Source: Pseudomonas vlassakiae | GTDB lineage: Bacteria; Pseudomonadota; Gammaproteobacteria; Pseudomonadales; Pseudomonadaceae | Reading direction: 5' to 3' | NCBI RefSeq assembly: GCF_014269035.2 | Contig: NZ_JABWRP020000009.1 | Coordinates: forward strand, 62,001 to 126,000 | DNA: 64,000 bases | Shown here: piece by piece, positions 45,118 to 53,656 of the stretch | Layout of the letters: each line of letters starts with the position of its first letter | Position numbering within the stretch: position 1 is the first letter of the stretch | Program-made: the position numbers and the translations under genes | Notes under the pieces: model-generated | Databases searched by the model: none | Told to the model about the DNA's origin: nothing | What the model saw: the letters and a program-made list of their open reading frames with translations, nothing else

Positions 45118-45203
45118 GGCGCCCATCGAAACGCAGCAAACCTTGAAAAGGTGCGGTGTTTCAAGGAGATAGCGAAGCGCAAGCTGCTAGATCCGAACTT
45201 TGA

Positions 45204-45277
45204 GGCCGAGTAGCAAAGTGGTTATGCTCCGGATTGCAAATCCGTCTACGCCGGTTCGATTCCGACCTCGGCCTCCA
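45204..45277 (+). tRNA. tRNA-Cys (anticodon GCA)
   Basis: 74 bases. Acceptor GGCCGAG pairs with CTCGGCC, the anticodon loop is TTGCAAA with anticodon GCA, the T-loop is TTCGATT, and CCA is encoded. It corresponds to cysT of the pgsA-glyW-cysT-leuZ order known from E. coli. Confidence 0.98.
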
Positions 45278-45285
45278 CTCTTCGA

Positions 45286-45316
45286 AAACCCCGCAGATGA
45301 AAATCTGCGGGGTTTT
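45286..45316 (+). terminator. Terminator after tRNA-Cys
   Basis: AAACCCCGCAGAT/ATCTGCGGGGTTT stem with a 4-base loop and a T-run. It also lies just past the end of the convergent PL7 lyase gene. Confidence 0.85.
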
Positions 45317-45332
45317 TCATTTTGCCCGGCAT

Positions 45333-46007
45333 TTAGCCATGGCTCAGCGAAAGGTCGCTGATGATGCACACTGAACCATCATCGGCCGGCGTGGTGTCGG
45401 TGTAGTCGACCTGGTTGTAGACCCCGCCATGGAACTCGAACAAGTGGGTGTCCCAGGTATCATCGAGTTGCAGTTCGCTCGATGACTTGGAGACGCCGTT
45501 GCACCTGGCGGTCACCTTGACCATGCCGGCAGAGGTGGCGTGGATGATCACGTCGAATTTCGTGCCGAGCGGCACGCCCTGCAGGAGGGTGCTGTTCACC
45601 GGGTTGGTCTGGTTGTAAGACGTCCGGAAGCCGATGGTGATGTTGCCCTTGTTCCAGAACACCTTCACTGGCGGGCTGTCGTCCCCCCTGACGTGCATCT
45701 GGCTGATGACGACCTTTTGCGCCGAGTTGACCTTGGTCAACGTCATTGTCTGGCGATTCCAGTGGTCTGGGGCGCTGGCCAGCGTCCAGTTCTGGGTCTC
45801 TGACCACTCGCAACGGGTTCTATGGGTGCTCTTGCTCGAAGCGCCTTTGGTCGGTGCTGTGAACTGGACGGACCCGTCGCTGAGCACTTTGACCACGCTC
45901 GGGAACTCGGCGATGGCGACAGCGCCGTTGAGTTCAAGCGCGACGGGGTTCGTTGAAGAGACGGCTACGGGGGTAGTGATCGTTAGATTACTGATATTTA
46001 CGGTCAT
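45333..46007 (-). CDS. Polysaccharide lyase family 7 (alginate lyase-like) without a signal peptide
   Basis: 224 residues, one PL7 jelly-roll domain. The three family motifs are recognisable in variant form: THRTRCEWSE (R-T/S-E-L-R region), VVISQMHV (QIH region) and FEFHGGVYNQVDYTD (YxKxGxYNQ region). The N-terminus (MTVNISNLTITTPVAVSS) is not a signal peptide. The ATG at 46007 follows AGGAG. It ends 16 bases from the tRNA-Cys terminator. A perfect LexA box lies about 120 bases upstream. It is unrelated to AlgL (PL5), which is missing from the visible alginate operon. Other beta-jelly-roll families are less likely. Confidence 0.8.
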   Translation of the reverse strand: MTVNISNLTITTPVAVSSTNPVALELNGAVAIAEFPSVVKVLSDGSVQFTAPTKGASSKSTHRTRCEWSETQNWTLASAPDHWNRQTMTLTKVNSAQKVVISQMHVRGDDSPPVKVFWNKGNITIGFRTSYNQTNPVNSTLLQGVPLGTKFDVIIHATSAGMVKVTARCNGVSKSSSELQLDDTWDTHLFEFHGGVYNQVDYTDTTPADDGSVCIISDLSLSHG

Positions 46008-46127
46008 AAATACTCCTGACGATAAAATCATTGGCCTGGCACGATTGCCATCCAACCGTGATGCGTTCCTCCGCATCCGGCTGGGCACTCGTGAATGCGC
46101 AGGCGGATGATTTGGAAGTCACGATGA

Positions 46128-46143
46128 CTGTATGTATATACAG
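46128..46143. promoter_or_regulatory. LexA (SOS) box
   Basis: CTGTATGTATATACAG matches CTGT-N8-ACAG exactly. It lies 120 bases upstream of the PL7 lyase (minus strand) and 476 bases before the next plus-strand gene. No recA, lexA or repair gene adjoins it. Confidence 0.75.
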
Positions 46144-46619
46144 TACATTTGAGTGACCTTTTTTCAACCCCCGCAAGCGTGTACAGCGAAATGACGGGTA
46201 AGCAAATGGCACAGACCTGCAGCTGGCAGCTCTGTAAAAGCCCCGCTCAATGCCGGGCTTCCCTCATTTTTTCGGGCGTTTCTGGTTTCGACTGCTGCGG
46301 TCAGCCAAGTGATGCGACTACTTTCGGTACGCATTTCACATCCCCGGAAAAAGAAAAACCCGCCAACCAGTGGCGGGTCCAAAGAAAGTACGGAGCAGGG
46401 TCAGATTGTCAAAGTGCTTGTCATAAACTCGTGAAGTTCACGTTGGCGGTGTGTCGATACCCGGTGCGCATAAAAAAGCCCGCCATCGAGGCGGGCAACG
46501 AACGTTTTGAAGGGAGAGCTTTCAAGCTGAGGCCCGCTGATTAAGTCAGCATTAATGGCGCGCCATTGACCACGGCGAACGATGCGCCTATAAGGCGTGC
46601 CAGCATTCCAGGAGCCACC
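46144..46619. other. Hairpin-rich region without a credible gene; probable scar of lost DNA
   Basis: 476 bases. Three terminator-like hairpins occur in a row: 46238-46259 (AGCCC/GGGCT), 46357-46378 (ACCCGCCA/TGGCGGGT) and 46477-46495 (GCCCGCC/GGCGGGC, with an A-run on its left so it works on the minus strand). Open frames cross these hairpins and look non-coding. With the SOS box and the two tRNA genes nearby, this looks like the remains of an excised or decayed prophage-type element. No integrase or att repeat is visible. Confidence 0.4.
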
Positions 46620-46814
46620 ATGCGCGACGAAGACGACCTGCACGAACCCGAACATGATCATCTGCTCGATCACGAATTCCTCTATGAAGACTACGACCCT
46701 GAAGCGGACGCTCAAGGCGCCGAGGACGAAGTCGAGGAAGACGAGGCGCTGCTGGATGACCTCGATGACGAAGCGTGCGATCACCCAGCCTGGCACGACG
46801 ACCTGGACGACTGA
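46620..46814 (+). CDS. Small, extremely acidic protein
   Basis: 64 residues, more than a third Asp and Glu, with clustered His (MRDEDDLHEPEHDHLLDHEF, then EDEVEEDEALLDDLDDEACDHPAWHDDLDD). The ATG at 46620 follows CAGGAG, a good site, which supports translation. No domain is recognised. An acidic metal-binding or DNA-mimic role is possible but unsupported. It ends 2 bases from the convergent DoxX gene. Confidence 0.6.
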   Translation: MRDEDDLHEPEHDHLLDHEFLYEDYDPEADAQGAEDEVEEDEALLDDLDDEACDHPAWHDDLDD

Positions 46815-46815
46815 A

Positions 46816-47229
46816 TCAGCGCCCGTCGACCGAGTAGCGCCCTGGGCCGCTGACTGCCAGTGCCAGCAGGCCGCCGCAGATGCTGAGGTTTTTCAGGAAC
46901 TGAGTCATGTTCGCGGCGCGCTCCGGGTCGATCATGTTCCAGAAGGGATGACCCAGCAGCCCGGTGCCCAGCACGAACAGGGCAAACAGGAAGGCCAACG
47001 GACGGGTGTAGAAGCCCAGGATCAGCAGGATGCCGACGATGAACTCCATGAACACTGCAACCGCTGCCGCGAGCATCGGGGCAGGGGCGCCCAGCGAGGT
47101 CATGTAGCCGACCGTGCCTTCAAAGCCTGTGAGCTTGGCCCAACCGGACAGCAGGAAAAGGATCATGAGCAGCACGCGAGCGATCAGCAGCATGATGTCG
47201 CGTTGACCATCGAACAGGGAGTAGCGCAT
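46816..47229 (-). CDS. DoxX-family membrane protein
   Basis: 137 residues with four hydrophobic helices. DoxX features are LIARVLLMILFLLSGWAKLTGFEGTVGYMTSLG and EFIVGILLILGFYTRPLAFLFALFVLGTGLLGHPFW. Family members are linked to redox/thiol stress and to thiosulfate-quinone oxidoreductase subunits. The start is uncertain: ATG 47229, GTG 47262 with an AGAGTGGAG-like context, or an internal ATG at 47196. The gene stands alone between the acidic protein and tRNA-Leu. Confidence 0.85.
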   Translation of the reverse strand: MRYSLFDGQRDIMLLIARVLLMILFLLSGWAKLTGFEGTVGYMTSLGAPAPMLAAAVAVFMEFIVGILLILGFYTRPLAFLFALFVLGTGLLGHPFWNMIDPERAANMTQFLKNLSICGGLLALAVSGPGRYSVDGR

Positions 47230-47297
47230 GGCGGCATACCGGTGAAGGGGGACAAGCTCCACTCTAGCAGTTGCCCAGGGGATTGCTGCCGGGCAGC

Positions 47298-47323
47298 AAA
47301 AAGGCGCCGCAAGGGCGCCTTTT
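47298..47323 (-). terminator. Terminator after tRNA-Leu
   Basis: GGCGCC/GGCGCC stem with a 5-base loop and T-runs on both strands, 11 bases beyond the tRNA 3' end. Confidence 0.8.
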
Positions 47324-47333
47324 CAAAGGAGTT

Positions 47334-47418
47334 TGGTGCGAGTGGCGGGACTCGAACCCGCAAGGCTCACGCCGACAGATTTTAAGTCTGCTGTGTATAC
47401 CAATTCCACCACACTCGC
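47334..47418 (-). tRNA. tRNA-Leu (anticodon UAA)
   Basis: 85 bases, class II with a long variable arm. Acceptor GCGAGTG pairs with CACTCGC, the anticodon loop contains TAA (CTTAAAA), and CCA is encoded. leuZ of E. coli has the same anticodon and closes the pgsA-linked array; here the gene is inverted relative to tRNA-Gly and tRNA-Cys. Confidence 0.97.
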
Positions 47419-47448
47419 ACGCTTGAAAGGGTCGTGGCGACCGGCGCG

Positions 47449-47476
47449 CTTCTAGGCAGAAGGGCCTGACAATCAA
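47449..47476 (-). promoter_or_regulatory. Possible promoter of tRNA-Leu
   Basis: Read on the minus strand: TTGATT, 16-base spacer, TAGAAG, about 30 bases upstream of the tRNA. Confidence 0.45.
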
Positions 47477-47622
47477 GTGCGCTTTATAACCCATTGTTAT
47501 AGTTGAGTCAAACGCAGCGCCTATGATCAAAGGAATGAGGGGGTCGATCGAAAGGGCAATTGACACCTTGCTGTCATTACGCCACTGTTGCCCACTTCAT
47601 TGGATCCAATGAGTGTGACGCC

Positions 47623-47907
47623 ATGTCCCAGGCCACTCCTTCGGTTCTTCCCGGGCGTGCTGTTCGTCCCCGGCTGTTCTGGCGCCTGCTGTTCGCGCAG
47701 GTGTTGCTGCTGGGCGCTTTTCTGTACCTCAGCCTGATCACCCTCGGTAGCTACCTTCTGCTACTGGGGTTCGATGGCGAGCAGCAGCAACCGCAGCGCC
47801 TGATGGCGTTGGCAGGTGGCGGCCTGATCCTGCTGGTGGGCCTGTGGCTGTTGAAAGTGGCGATGCCGAGGCGCATCAGCCTGGTCATGGTCGAACCCGA
47901 GCGCTGA
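47623..47907 (+). CDS. Small two-helix membrane protein
   Basis: 94 residues. Two hydrophobic helices (WRLLFAQVLLLGAFLYLSLITLGSYLLLLGF and LMALAGGGLILLVGLWLLKVAM) are joined by a short polar loop (DGEQQQPQR). The N-terminus is basic and cytoplasmic. I recognise no family. The ATG at 47623 was chosen because the frame above it is weakly coding; no strong ribosome site is seen. It lies 83 bases before the histidine kinase. Confidence 0.6.
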   Translation: MSQATPSVLPGRAVRPRLFWRLLFAQVLLLGAFLYLSLITLGSYLLLLGFDGEQQQPQRLMALAGGGLILLVGLWLLKVAMPRRISLVMVEPER

Positions 47908-47990
47908 TAATCTGTTACAGCGCGTGCTGTTGCAGAAGGGTACGCTTGGCTAAGCTAATCAGGCCCCCCTGCTGTGCCTGTGGAGTATGC

Positions 47991-49151
47991 ATGGTTTCAG
48001 CCGACTGTATCGATCACCCGGTCATGCCCGCCAGCCGCTATGAGCAACTGGTGCAATCAGTGGTGGATTACGCCATCTACATGCTCGACTCCACCGGCCA
48101 TGTGGTGTCCTGGAATGCCGGCGCCCAGCGGATCAAGGGTTACCGCGCCGAAGAAGTCATAGGCCGGCATTTCTCGCTGTTCTTCACGCCTCAGGATTGT
48201 GCCGAAGGGCGCCCGGAGCGCCTGCTGAAAATGGCCCTGGAACAGGGCGTGGCGCAGGACGAGGGCTGGCGCGTGCGCAAGGACGGCACGCAATTCTGGG
48301 CCTTGGCTGCGCTCGATGTCATCCGCGACGAGCAGGGGCAGATCATCGGCCTGGCCAAGGTCACCCGTGATATCACCGACCGGCGCGAATCGGCGCTGCA
48401 GCTTGACGCCGTGCGGGCCCAGTTGTTCCAGGCGCAGAAGCTCGAAGCGCTGGGCCAGCTTACTGGCGGCCTGGCGCACGACTTCAACAACCTGCTGACC
48501 ATCATCATCAGCTCGGCGCGCCTGGCCCAGGCCAGCCAGGACCCGGCGCGGGTGCAACGCATGCTCGAACATATCCTCGATGCCGGGCAGCGCGGCACCG
48601 AGCTGACCCAGCAGCTGCTCAGTTTCGCCCGCCACCGGCAACTCGATGTGTCACTGATCGCCCCGGCCAAGCTGCTGGATTCCACCCGTGGCCTGCTGGA
48701 GCATGCGCTGCCACGTGAGATCGCGTTGCAGGAATACCTGCAGCCCGATCTGCCACTGATCGAGGTGGATGCCGGCCAGCTGCAGATGGTGCTGCTCAAT
48801 CTGCTGTTCAATGCGCGCGATGCGATCGGCGAGCGGGGCACGATCGACCTGGCGGTGCTCACGGTCGAACTGGCAGGGGAAGTCGAAGGGCTGCATGGCA
48901 CGTTCGTGTGCTTCGAAGTGAATGACACGGGGGAGGGTATCGACCCGCTGGTGCTGCCGCGTATCTTCGAGCCGTTCTTCACCACCAAGGCTTTCGGCAA
49001 GGGCACCGGCCTTGGCCTCAGCCAGGTCTACGGTTTTGCCAAGCAGAGCAATGGCGCCATCCGTGTCGACAGCACGCTCGGCCAGGGCACGTGCATGCGC
49101 CTGTATCTGCCGGCCTATCAGCCCGATGCGCGGGCACAATCCGACAGGTAG
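47991..49151 (+). CDS. PAS-domain hybrid-type sensor histidine kinase (no receiver)
   Basis: 386 residues, no membrane helices. The PAS domain covers residues about 20-135 (YEQLVQSVVDYAIYMLDSTGHVVSWNAGAQRIKGY, then VTRDITDR). The H-box is LGQLTGGLAHDFNNLLTIIISSARL with phospho-acceptor His163. The ATPase has N-box NLLFNARDAI, G1 NDTGEGI, F-box IFEPFFTTK and G2 GTGLGLSQV. The start is ATG 47991 behind TGGAG. KaiC-type and receiver genes follow 5 and 12 bases apart, so the three form an operon. Confidence 0.92.
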   Translation: MVSADCIDHPVMPASRYEQLVQSVVDYAIYMLDSTGHVVSWNAGAQRIKGYRAEEVIGRHFSLFFTPQDCAEGRPERLLKMALEQGVAQDEGWRVRKDGTQFWALAALDVIRDEQGQIIGLAKVTRDITDRRESALQLDAVRAQLFQAQKLEALGQLTGGLAHDFNNLLTIIISSARLAQASQDPARVQRMLEHILDAGQRGTELTQQLLSFARHRQLDVSLIAPAKLLDSTRGLLEHALPREIALQEYLQPDLPLIEVDAGQLQMVLLNLLFNARDAIGERGTIDLAVLTVELAGEVEGLHGTFVCFEVNDTGEGIDPLVLPRIFEPFFTTKAFGKGTGLGLSQVYGFAKQSNGAIRVDSTLGQGTCMRLYLPAYQPDARAQSDR

Positions 49152-49156
49152 CCACC

Positions 49157-50602
49157 ATGGTTCAAGCACTCAAACGGCTGGTCACGGGGATCGAAGGGCT
49201 CGATGCCTTGCTCAAGGGCGGCCTGGTTGCGGGCGCTTCCTACATCGTTCAGGGCCCGCCCGGTGCGGGCAAGACCATCCTGGCCAACCAGTTGGCCTGC
49301 GGCCACGTGCGGGGCGGCGGCAAGGTGCTGGTGGCAACGTTGCTCAGCGAGTCCCATGAGCGCTTGTTCCAGTACCTGGCGACGCTCGAATTCTTCGACC
49401 CAGGCATGGTGGGTGACCAGATCCAGTACGTCAGCGCCTTCGACACCCTTGAACAGGAGGGGCTCGATGCGGTGGTCCGGTTGCTGCGCCAGGAAATCGG
49501 CAAGCAGCAGGCGAGCCTGCTGATCGTCGATGGCGTGCTCAATGCCCGGGTGCGTGCGGAAACGGCGCTGGATACCAAGAAGTTCGTCTCGGAGCTGCAA
49601 GGGCACGCGGCTTTCGCCGGCTGTACCGTGTTGCTGCTGACCAGTGCCCGGCTGGATGACAACAGCCCGGAGCACACCATGGTCGATGGCGTGATCGAGT
49701 TGGGTGAGCAATTGGTCGGTAGCCGCGCCGTGCGCCACGTGCAGTTGCGCAAGACGCGGGGCAGCGGGGCGTTGTCCGGCCGCCACGAGTGCCTGATCGA
49801 TGAAGCCGGGTTGCACGTCTACCCGCGCCTGGAATCGCTTTACAGCCACCCCAGCCAGCTGGGCTCCGCCTCCTTGAGCCGGGTGTCCACAGGTGTCGAG
49901 ACGTTGGACGAAATGCTGGGCGGGGGGCTGACGCTGGGCTCGGTCAGCCTGCTGATGGGGCCCTCGGGGATTGGCAAAACCTCGATTGGCCTGGCTTTTC
50001 TGGCCGCAGGTAGCGTGGAGCAGCCGGCACTGCACTTCGGTTTTTACGAAACGCCTGCCCGCCTACGCCTGAAGGCTGCGGCGCTGGGCTACGACTTTAC
50101 CGCCCTCGAGCGTTCCGGCGCCTTGCACCTGTGCTGGCAGCCGACCACCGAAGGCCTGCTGGACCAGGTGGGGGCTCGTCTGCTCAGGCAAGTCGAGCAG
50201 CACGGCAGCAAGCGTGTGTTGATCGACAGCCTGGGCGCGTTCAGCCGCCTGGCGGTCGACCCGGCGCGGCTCAATGCGTTCTTCCGGGCTTTGACGGGTG
50301 AGTTGCGGGCGCGGGACGTCAGCGTCATGCTCACCTGGGAGATGCGTGACATTTTCGGTTCGGAAATCACCGCCCCGGCGCCGGACTTGTCGAGCATCGT
50401 CGACAACCTGATGCTGATGCGCTTCGTCGAGCTGGATTCCCAGCTGCAGCGCATGCTGTCGATCCTGAAGGTGCGCGACAGCCACCACGACCCGGCGCTG
50501 CACGAACTGCGCATCGGCCCGCAAGGTATCGACCTGCGCAAGGCGTTCGAAGGTGCCACAGGCGTGCTTTCGGGTACGCCGGTCGCACAAGGGGCTGGCT
50601 GA
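49157..50602 (+). CDS. KaiC-like double RecA-domain ATPase
   Basis: 481 residues (cyanobacterial KaiC has about 519). There are two RecA/KaiC domains: CI Walker A is GPPGAGKT at 33-40, CII Walker A is GPSGIGKT at 268-275. Walker B-like strands are SLLIVDGV and KRVLIDSLGAF. The CII segment DLSSIVDN holds Ser412 and Ser413, aligned by eye with the Ser431/Thr432 autophosphorylation pair of KaiC. No KaiA or KaiB gene is present. It is sandwiched between a PAS kinase and a lone receiver, suggesting an ATP-driven timer or switch in a two-component circuit rather than a circadian clock. Confidence 0.93.
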   Translation: MVQALKRLVTGIEGLDALLKGGLVAGASYIVQGPPGAGKTILANQLACGHVRGGGKVLVATLLSESHERLFQYLATLEFFDPGMVGDQIQYVSAFDTLEQEGLDAVVRLLRQEIGKQQASLLIVDGVLNARVRAETALDTKKFVSELQGHAAFAGCTVLLLTSARLDDNSPEHTMVDGVIELGEQLVGSRAVRHVQLRKTRGSGALSGRHECLIDEAGLHVYPRLESLYSHPSQLGSASLSRVSTGVETLDEMLGGGLTLGSVSLLMGPSGIGKTSIGLAFLAAGSVEQPALHFGFYETPARLRLKAAALGYDFTALERSGALHLCWQPTTEGLLDQVGARLLRQVEQHGSKRVLIDSLGAFSRLAVDPARLNAFFRALTGELRARDVSVMLTWEMRDIFGSEITAPAPDLSSIVDNLMLMRFVELDSQLQRMLSILKVRDSHHDPALHELRIGPQGIDLRKAFEGATGVLSGTPVAQGAG

Positions 50603-50614
50603 CGGAGCCTGCCG

Positions 50615-50968
50615 ATGAACACCATCCTGATCGTCGATGACGAGTACCTGATCGCCGATATCCTCGGCTTTGCCCTGGAGGACGAAGGTTTTCTGGTGGA
50701 AAAGGCGAGCAATGGGCGCAAGGCGCTGGAGGCGTTGCAGGAAAAGCGCGTGGAGCTGGTGATCACCGACTACATGATGCCAGTGCTCGACGGTGGGGAA
50801 CTGGCGCGGGCCATCCGCGACGAACTGGGGCTCAATGACTTGCCGGTGATTCTCATGAGCGGCGCGCAGGCCAGCAAGGCCGACCCAAGGCTGTTCGCTG
50901 CGGTCTTCGACAAGCCGTTCGACATGGACAAGATGATCGCCAAGGTGCGCGAGCTGCTCGGCACCTGA
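50615..50968 (+). CDS. Stand-alone response-regulator receiver
   Basis: 117 residues, a receiver only. Acid pocket Asp8, Asp9, Glu10; phospho-acceptor Asp52 (VITDYMMPVLDGG); Thr/Ser switch in ILMSGAQ; Lys in VFDKPFD. There is no output domain, so output goes through protein contacts. It is the last gene of the kinase-KaiC-receiver operon, 12 bases after the KaiC gene. Confidence 0.93.
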   Translation: MNTILIVDDEYLIADILGFALEDEGFLVEKASNGRKALEALQEKRVELVITDYMMPVLDGGELARAIRDELGLNDLPVILMSGAQASKADPRLFAAVFDKPFDMDKMIAKVRELLGT

Positions 50969-51032
50969 GGTTCAGGTTGTGGCTTGTGCCAGTCGGTCAA
51001 GCGCGTCCGTGCGGCTTGAAACGAGGCTCGGG

Positions 51033-51230
51033 TCAGTGTTGGTCGTCGTGCTTTTCCGGCGCCGGGCTGCCGGCCTGGATGCGCTTGAAGATCTCTTCCC
51101 GGTGCACCTGGACATCTTTTGGTGCATCGATGCCAATCCTCACCTGCATCCCTTTAACGCCCAGAATGGTGACTTTGATGTCATCGTTGATGACGATACT
51201 TTCGCCAACCTTACGGGTGAGTATCAGCAT
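51033..51230 (-). CDS. csrA: CsrA/RsmE-type RNA-binding global regulator
   Basis: 65 residues. Canonical [20 protein letters not shown], then [24 protein letters not shown] with the RNA-binding Arg44 region, and a short polar tail. It binds GGA motifs and blocks translation; small RNAs induced by GacA sequester it. GacA is encoded 42 kb away in the window. The start is ATG 51230 behind AAGGAG, itself a GGA-containing leader that could allow autoregulation. Several paralogues usually exist (RsmA, RsmE, RsmI); this is nearest RsmE by eye. Confidence 0.95.
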   Translation of the reverse strand: MLILTRKVGESIVINDDIKVTILGVKGMQVRIGIDAPKDVQVHREEIFKRIQAGSPAPEKHDDQH

Positions 51231-51483
51231 GTAGTTCTCCTTGGTAATGTCGAAATCCGTCGGGCCATTGGACCGCAACGGTGGGAGCTGGTCCCTCTTC
51301 CTTCTCATTAAAGACGCTTTCGGCGGATAGTAATTCCCCGGAAGACAAATTCTGTTGCGTGTCTTTAGTTGCAGGTGCCGAAGAAAATGCTGCAAAGCAG
51401 GTCGGCGAGGTGCTCGACGGCAAGAATAGGGGGCTTCGGGCTTTATGGGAAATTTCTCTGCATGATGGGCTGGATAGTTCGGC

Positions 51484-52506
51484 TCAATCATCGTCTTGTG
51501 TTTCCAGTGCTTGAAGAAACAGCAGCAAGGCCACTTCTTCAGCATCCAGCCCCTTGCGCACGCGGCGCTCAGGCAGGTCGGCGAGGCGCCCGAGGGCGTA
51601 GTGTTCAAGTACGGCCGGGTGGATATAGCAGCGCCTGCACACTGCCGGGGTATTGCCCAGGCGTGCGGCCACCTGCTTGACGATGGCCGCGACCTGGCGT
51701 TTGGCTTCACTCTCCGGCTCCCAAGCCAATGGCCGCAGCAGGCTCAGCGCCAGGCTGCTGCCGGCCCAGGTGCGGTAGTCCTTGGCGGTGAAGTCGGCGC
51801 CAGTGAGTTGCTGCAGAAACTGGTTGACTTCGCTGGAGCCGATGCTGTGCCGCTGGCCGTTCTCGTCCAGATACTGGAACAGCGCCTGCCCGGGCAGTTC
51901 CATGCAGCGCTTGAGCAGGTTGGCCAGGCGCCGGTCGCGCAGCGTGACATTGTGCTCGACACCACGCTTGCCGCGGAACTGGAAGCGTACGGTGCTGCCC
52001 TGCACCTGAACGTGGCGATTGCGCAGGGTGGTCAGGCCGTAGGACTGGTTGTCGCGCAGGTAGCGTTCGTTGCCGATGCGGATCAGCGTGTGATCGAGCA
52101 GGCTCACCACCAGCGCCATGACCTTTTCCCGGTCCAGGCCCGGCCGGGCCAGGTGCGTTTCCAGTTGTGCGCGCAGTTTCGGCAGGGCCTGGGCAAAGGC
52201 CAGCATGCGCCCGTACTTGTGCTGGTCGCGCAGTTCGCGCCACTGGGCGTGGTAGCGGTACTGCTTGCGGCCGCGGGCATCGCGGCCGGTGGCCTGCAGG
52301 TGACCTTGCGGGTCGGCGCAGATCCAGACATCGGTATAGGCCGGTGGGATCACCAGGGCGGCGATGCGGGCCAGGGTTTGTTGGTCGCGGATGCGCTGCC
52401 CCTGGGCATCGAGGTAAATGAAACGGTCGCGCCAGCGGCGCCGGGTCAGGCCCGGCTGGCTGTCGTCGACATAGTGCAGGTTGGGTGGCAGGGGGCAGTC
52501 GAGCAT
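51484..52506 (-). CDS. Type IB DNA topoisomerase (poxvirus type)
   Basis: 340 residues. Catalytic pocket: [73 protein letters not shown], and the active-site Tyr in [14 protein letters not shown] near residue 293. It relaxes supercoils through a 3'-phosphotyrosyl intermediate. Common as a single gene in pseudomonads. The stop lies about 250 bases from the csrA start; that spacer holds no gene. Confidence 0.95.
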   Translation of the reverse strand: MLDCPLPPNLHYVDDSQPGLTRRRWRDRFIYLDAQGQRIRDQQTLARIAALVIPPAYTDVWICADPQGHLQATGRDARGRKQYRYHAQWRELRDQHKYGRMLAFAQALPKLRAQLETHLARPGLDREKVMALVVSLLDHTLIRIGNERYLRDNQSYGLTTLRNRHVQVQGSTVRFQFRGKRGVEHNVTLRDRRLANLLKRCMELPGQALFQYLDENGQRHSIGSSEVNQFLQQLTGADFTAKDYRTWAGSSLALSLLRPLAWEPESEAKRQVAAIVKQVAARLGNTPAVCRRCYIHPAVLEHYALGRLADLPERRVRKGLDAEEVALLLFLQALETQDDD

Positions 52507-52563
52507 CGGCGGCGGGCCTCGATCAGGTCACTGATCAATGGACAACGGCCGCTTCGATGATGC

Positions 52564-53655
52564 TCAACCCAGCAGTGCCACCGACTTGATCTGCGCGAAC
52601 AGCGCCTGGCCGGTGTGCAGGCCGAGCTGGTCCGCCGAGAACCGGGTGATGCGCGCCAGCAAGGCATTGCCGCCGGCGTCCAGGCTCACCAGCACATGCG
52701 CCGGGTTGTCTGCCGGGCGCGTTTCGCGCACCCGCACCGCTAGCCGGTTGAGAATGCTCGAGGTGCTGTCGGCGCGCAGTGCCAGGCTCACGTCCCTGGC
52801 CTGGACCTTGATCCGCAATGTGCTGCCCATGCTGTGCGCCGGGTGGGCGATACGCAGCAGCGGCGCTTCATGGCCGGGCAGGCGCAGGTCGAGCAGGCCG
52901 TAGTGCGGATCGTGGCCGACCACGATGCCCTCGAAGACCACCCCGGCATCCTCGCCCTGGGCCAGTGACAGGTCGAGGCGGGCCAAGGTCTCGCCGATCG
53001 GCCCGCTGGCCATGGCCCGGCCTTGTTCCAGCAGCACCAGGTGGTCGGCCAGGCGCGCCACTTCGTCCTGGGCATGACTGACGTAGACCAGCGGGATGTC
53101 CAGCTCGTCGTGCAGGCGTTCCAGGTATGGCAGGATTTCGCGCTTGCGAGGCCCGTCGAGTGCGGCCAGCGGTTCGTCCATCAACAGCAGCCGCGGGCTG
53201 CTCAGCAGGGCGCGGGCTATGCCGACCCGTTGCGCCTCGCCACCTGACAAGGTGGCCGGCTTGCGTTCGAGCAGGTGGCCAATGCCCAGCAACTCGCGGG
53301 CCTGTTCCAGGCTGACCCTGCGCTCGGCAGGGGCGATGCGCCGCCAGCCGAATTCCAGGTTGCCGCGCACCGACAGATGCGGGAACAGGCTGGCCTCCTG
53401 GAACACATAGCCCACCGGGCGCAGGTGCGCAGGCAAAAAGTAGTTGCGGGCGCTGTCTTCCCATACCTTGCCGTTGACCTCGATGTAGGCACTGGCTGCC
53501 CGCTCGAGCCCGGCCAGGCAGCGCAGGCATGATGTCTTGCCTGAGCCCGAGTGGCCGAACAGCGCGCTGATGCCGCGGCCGGGCAGGTCCAGGTCGACGT
53601 CCAGGGTGAAGTCGTCACGCGCCAGCTTCAGCCGCGCCACAATCGATCCGCTCAT
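52564..53655 (-). CDS. modC: ModC, molybdate ABC transporter ATPase
   Basis: 363 residues. Walker [10 protein letters not shown], signature [15 protein letters not shown], Walker [15 protein letters not shown], His-loop YVSHAQDE. The C-terminal TOBE/Mop domain that binds molybdate for feedback inhibition starts near residue 290 ([15 protein letters not shown]). The start at 53655 (MSGSIVARL) lies one base after the modB stop; the open frame further upstream is a shadow. Confidence 0.96.
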   Translation of the reverse strand: MSGSIVARLKLARDDFTLDVDLDLPGRGISALFGHSGSGKTSCLRCLAGLERAASAYIEVNGKVWEDSARNYFLPAHLRPVGYVFQEASLFPHLSVRGNLEFGWRRIAPAERRVSLEQARELLGIGHLLERKPATLSGGEAQRVGIARALLSSPRLLLMDEPLAALDGPRKREILPYLERLHDELDIPLVYVSHAQDEVARLADHLVLLEQGRAMASGPIGETLARLDLSLAQGEDAGVVFEGIVVGHDPHYGLLDLRLPGHEAPLLRIAHPAHSMGSTLRIKVQARDVSLALRADSTSSILNRLAVRVRETRPADNPAHVLVSLDAGGNALLARITRFSADQLGLHTGQALFAQIKSVALLG

Positions 53656-53656
53656 T

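Noticed and set aside
11762..45203. Search for attachment-site repeats of the tRNA-Gly or tRNA-Cys 3' ends
   Set aside because: I saw no second copy of either tRNA 3' end by reading; without a computed repeat search I do not claim att sites.
45187..45369. Minus-strand open frame of 60 codons across tRNA-Cys
   Set aside because: Antisense of the tRNA; overlaps the terminator and the end of the lyase gene.
46149..46544. Plus-strand open frame of 131 codons
   Set aside because: Runs through three terminator-like hairpins, has no ribosome site and its composition is unlike a real protein.
47264..47566. Minus-strand open frame of 100 codons across tRNA-Leu
   Set aside because: Reads through the tRNA and its terminator; low-quality coding sequence.
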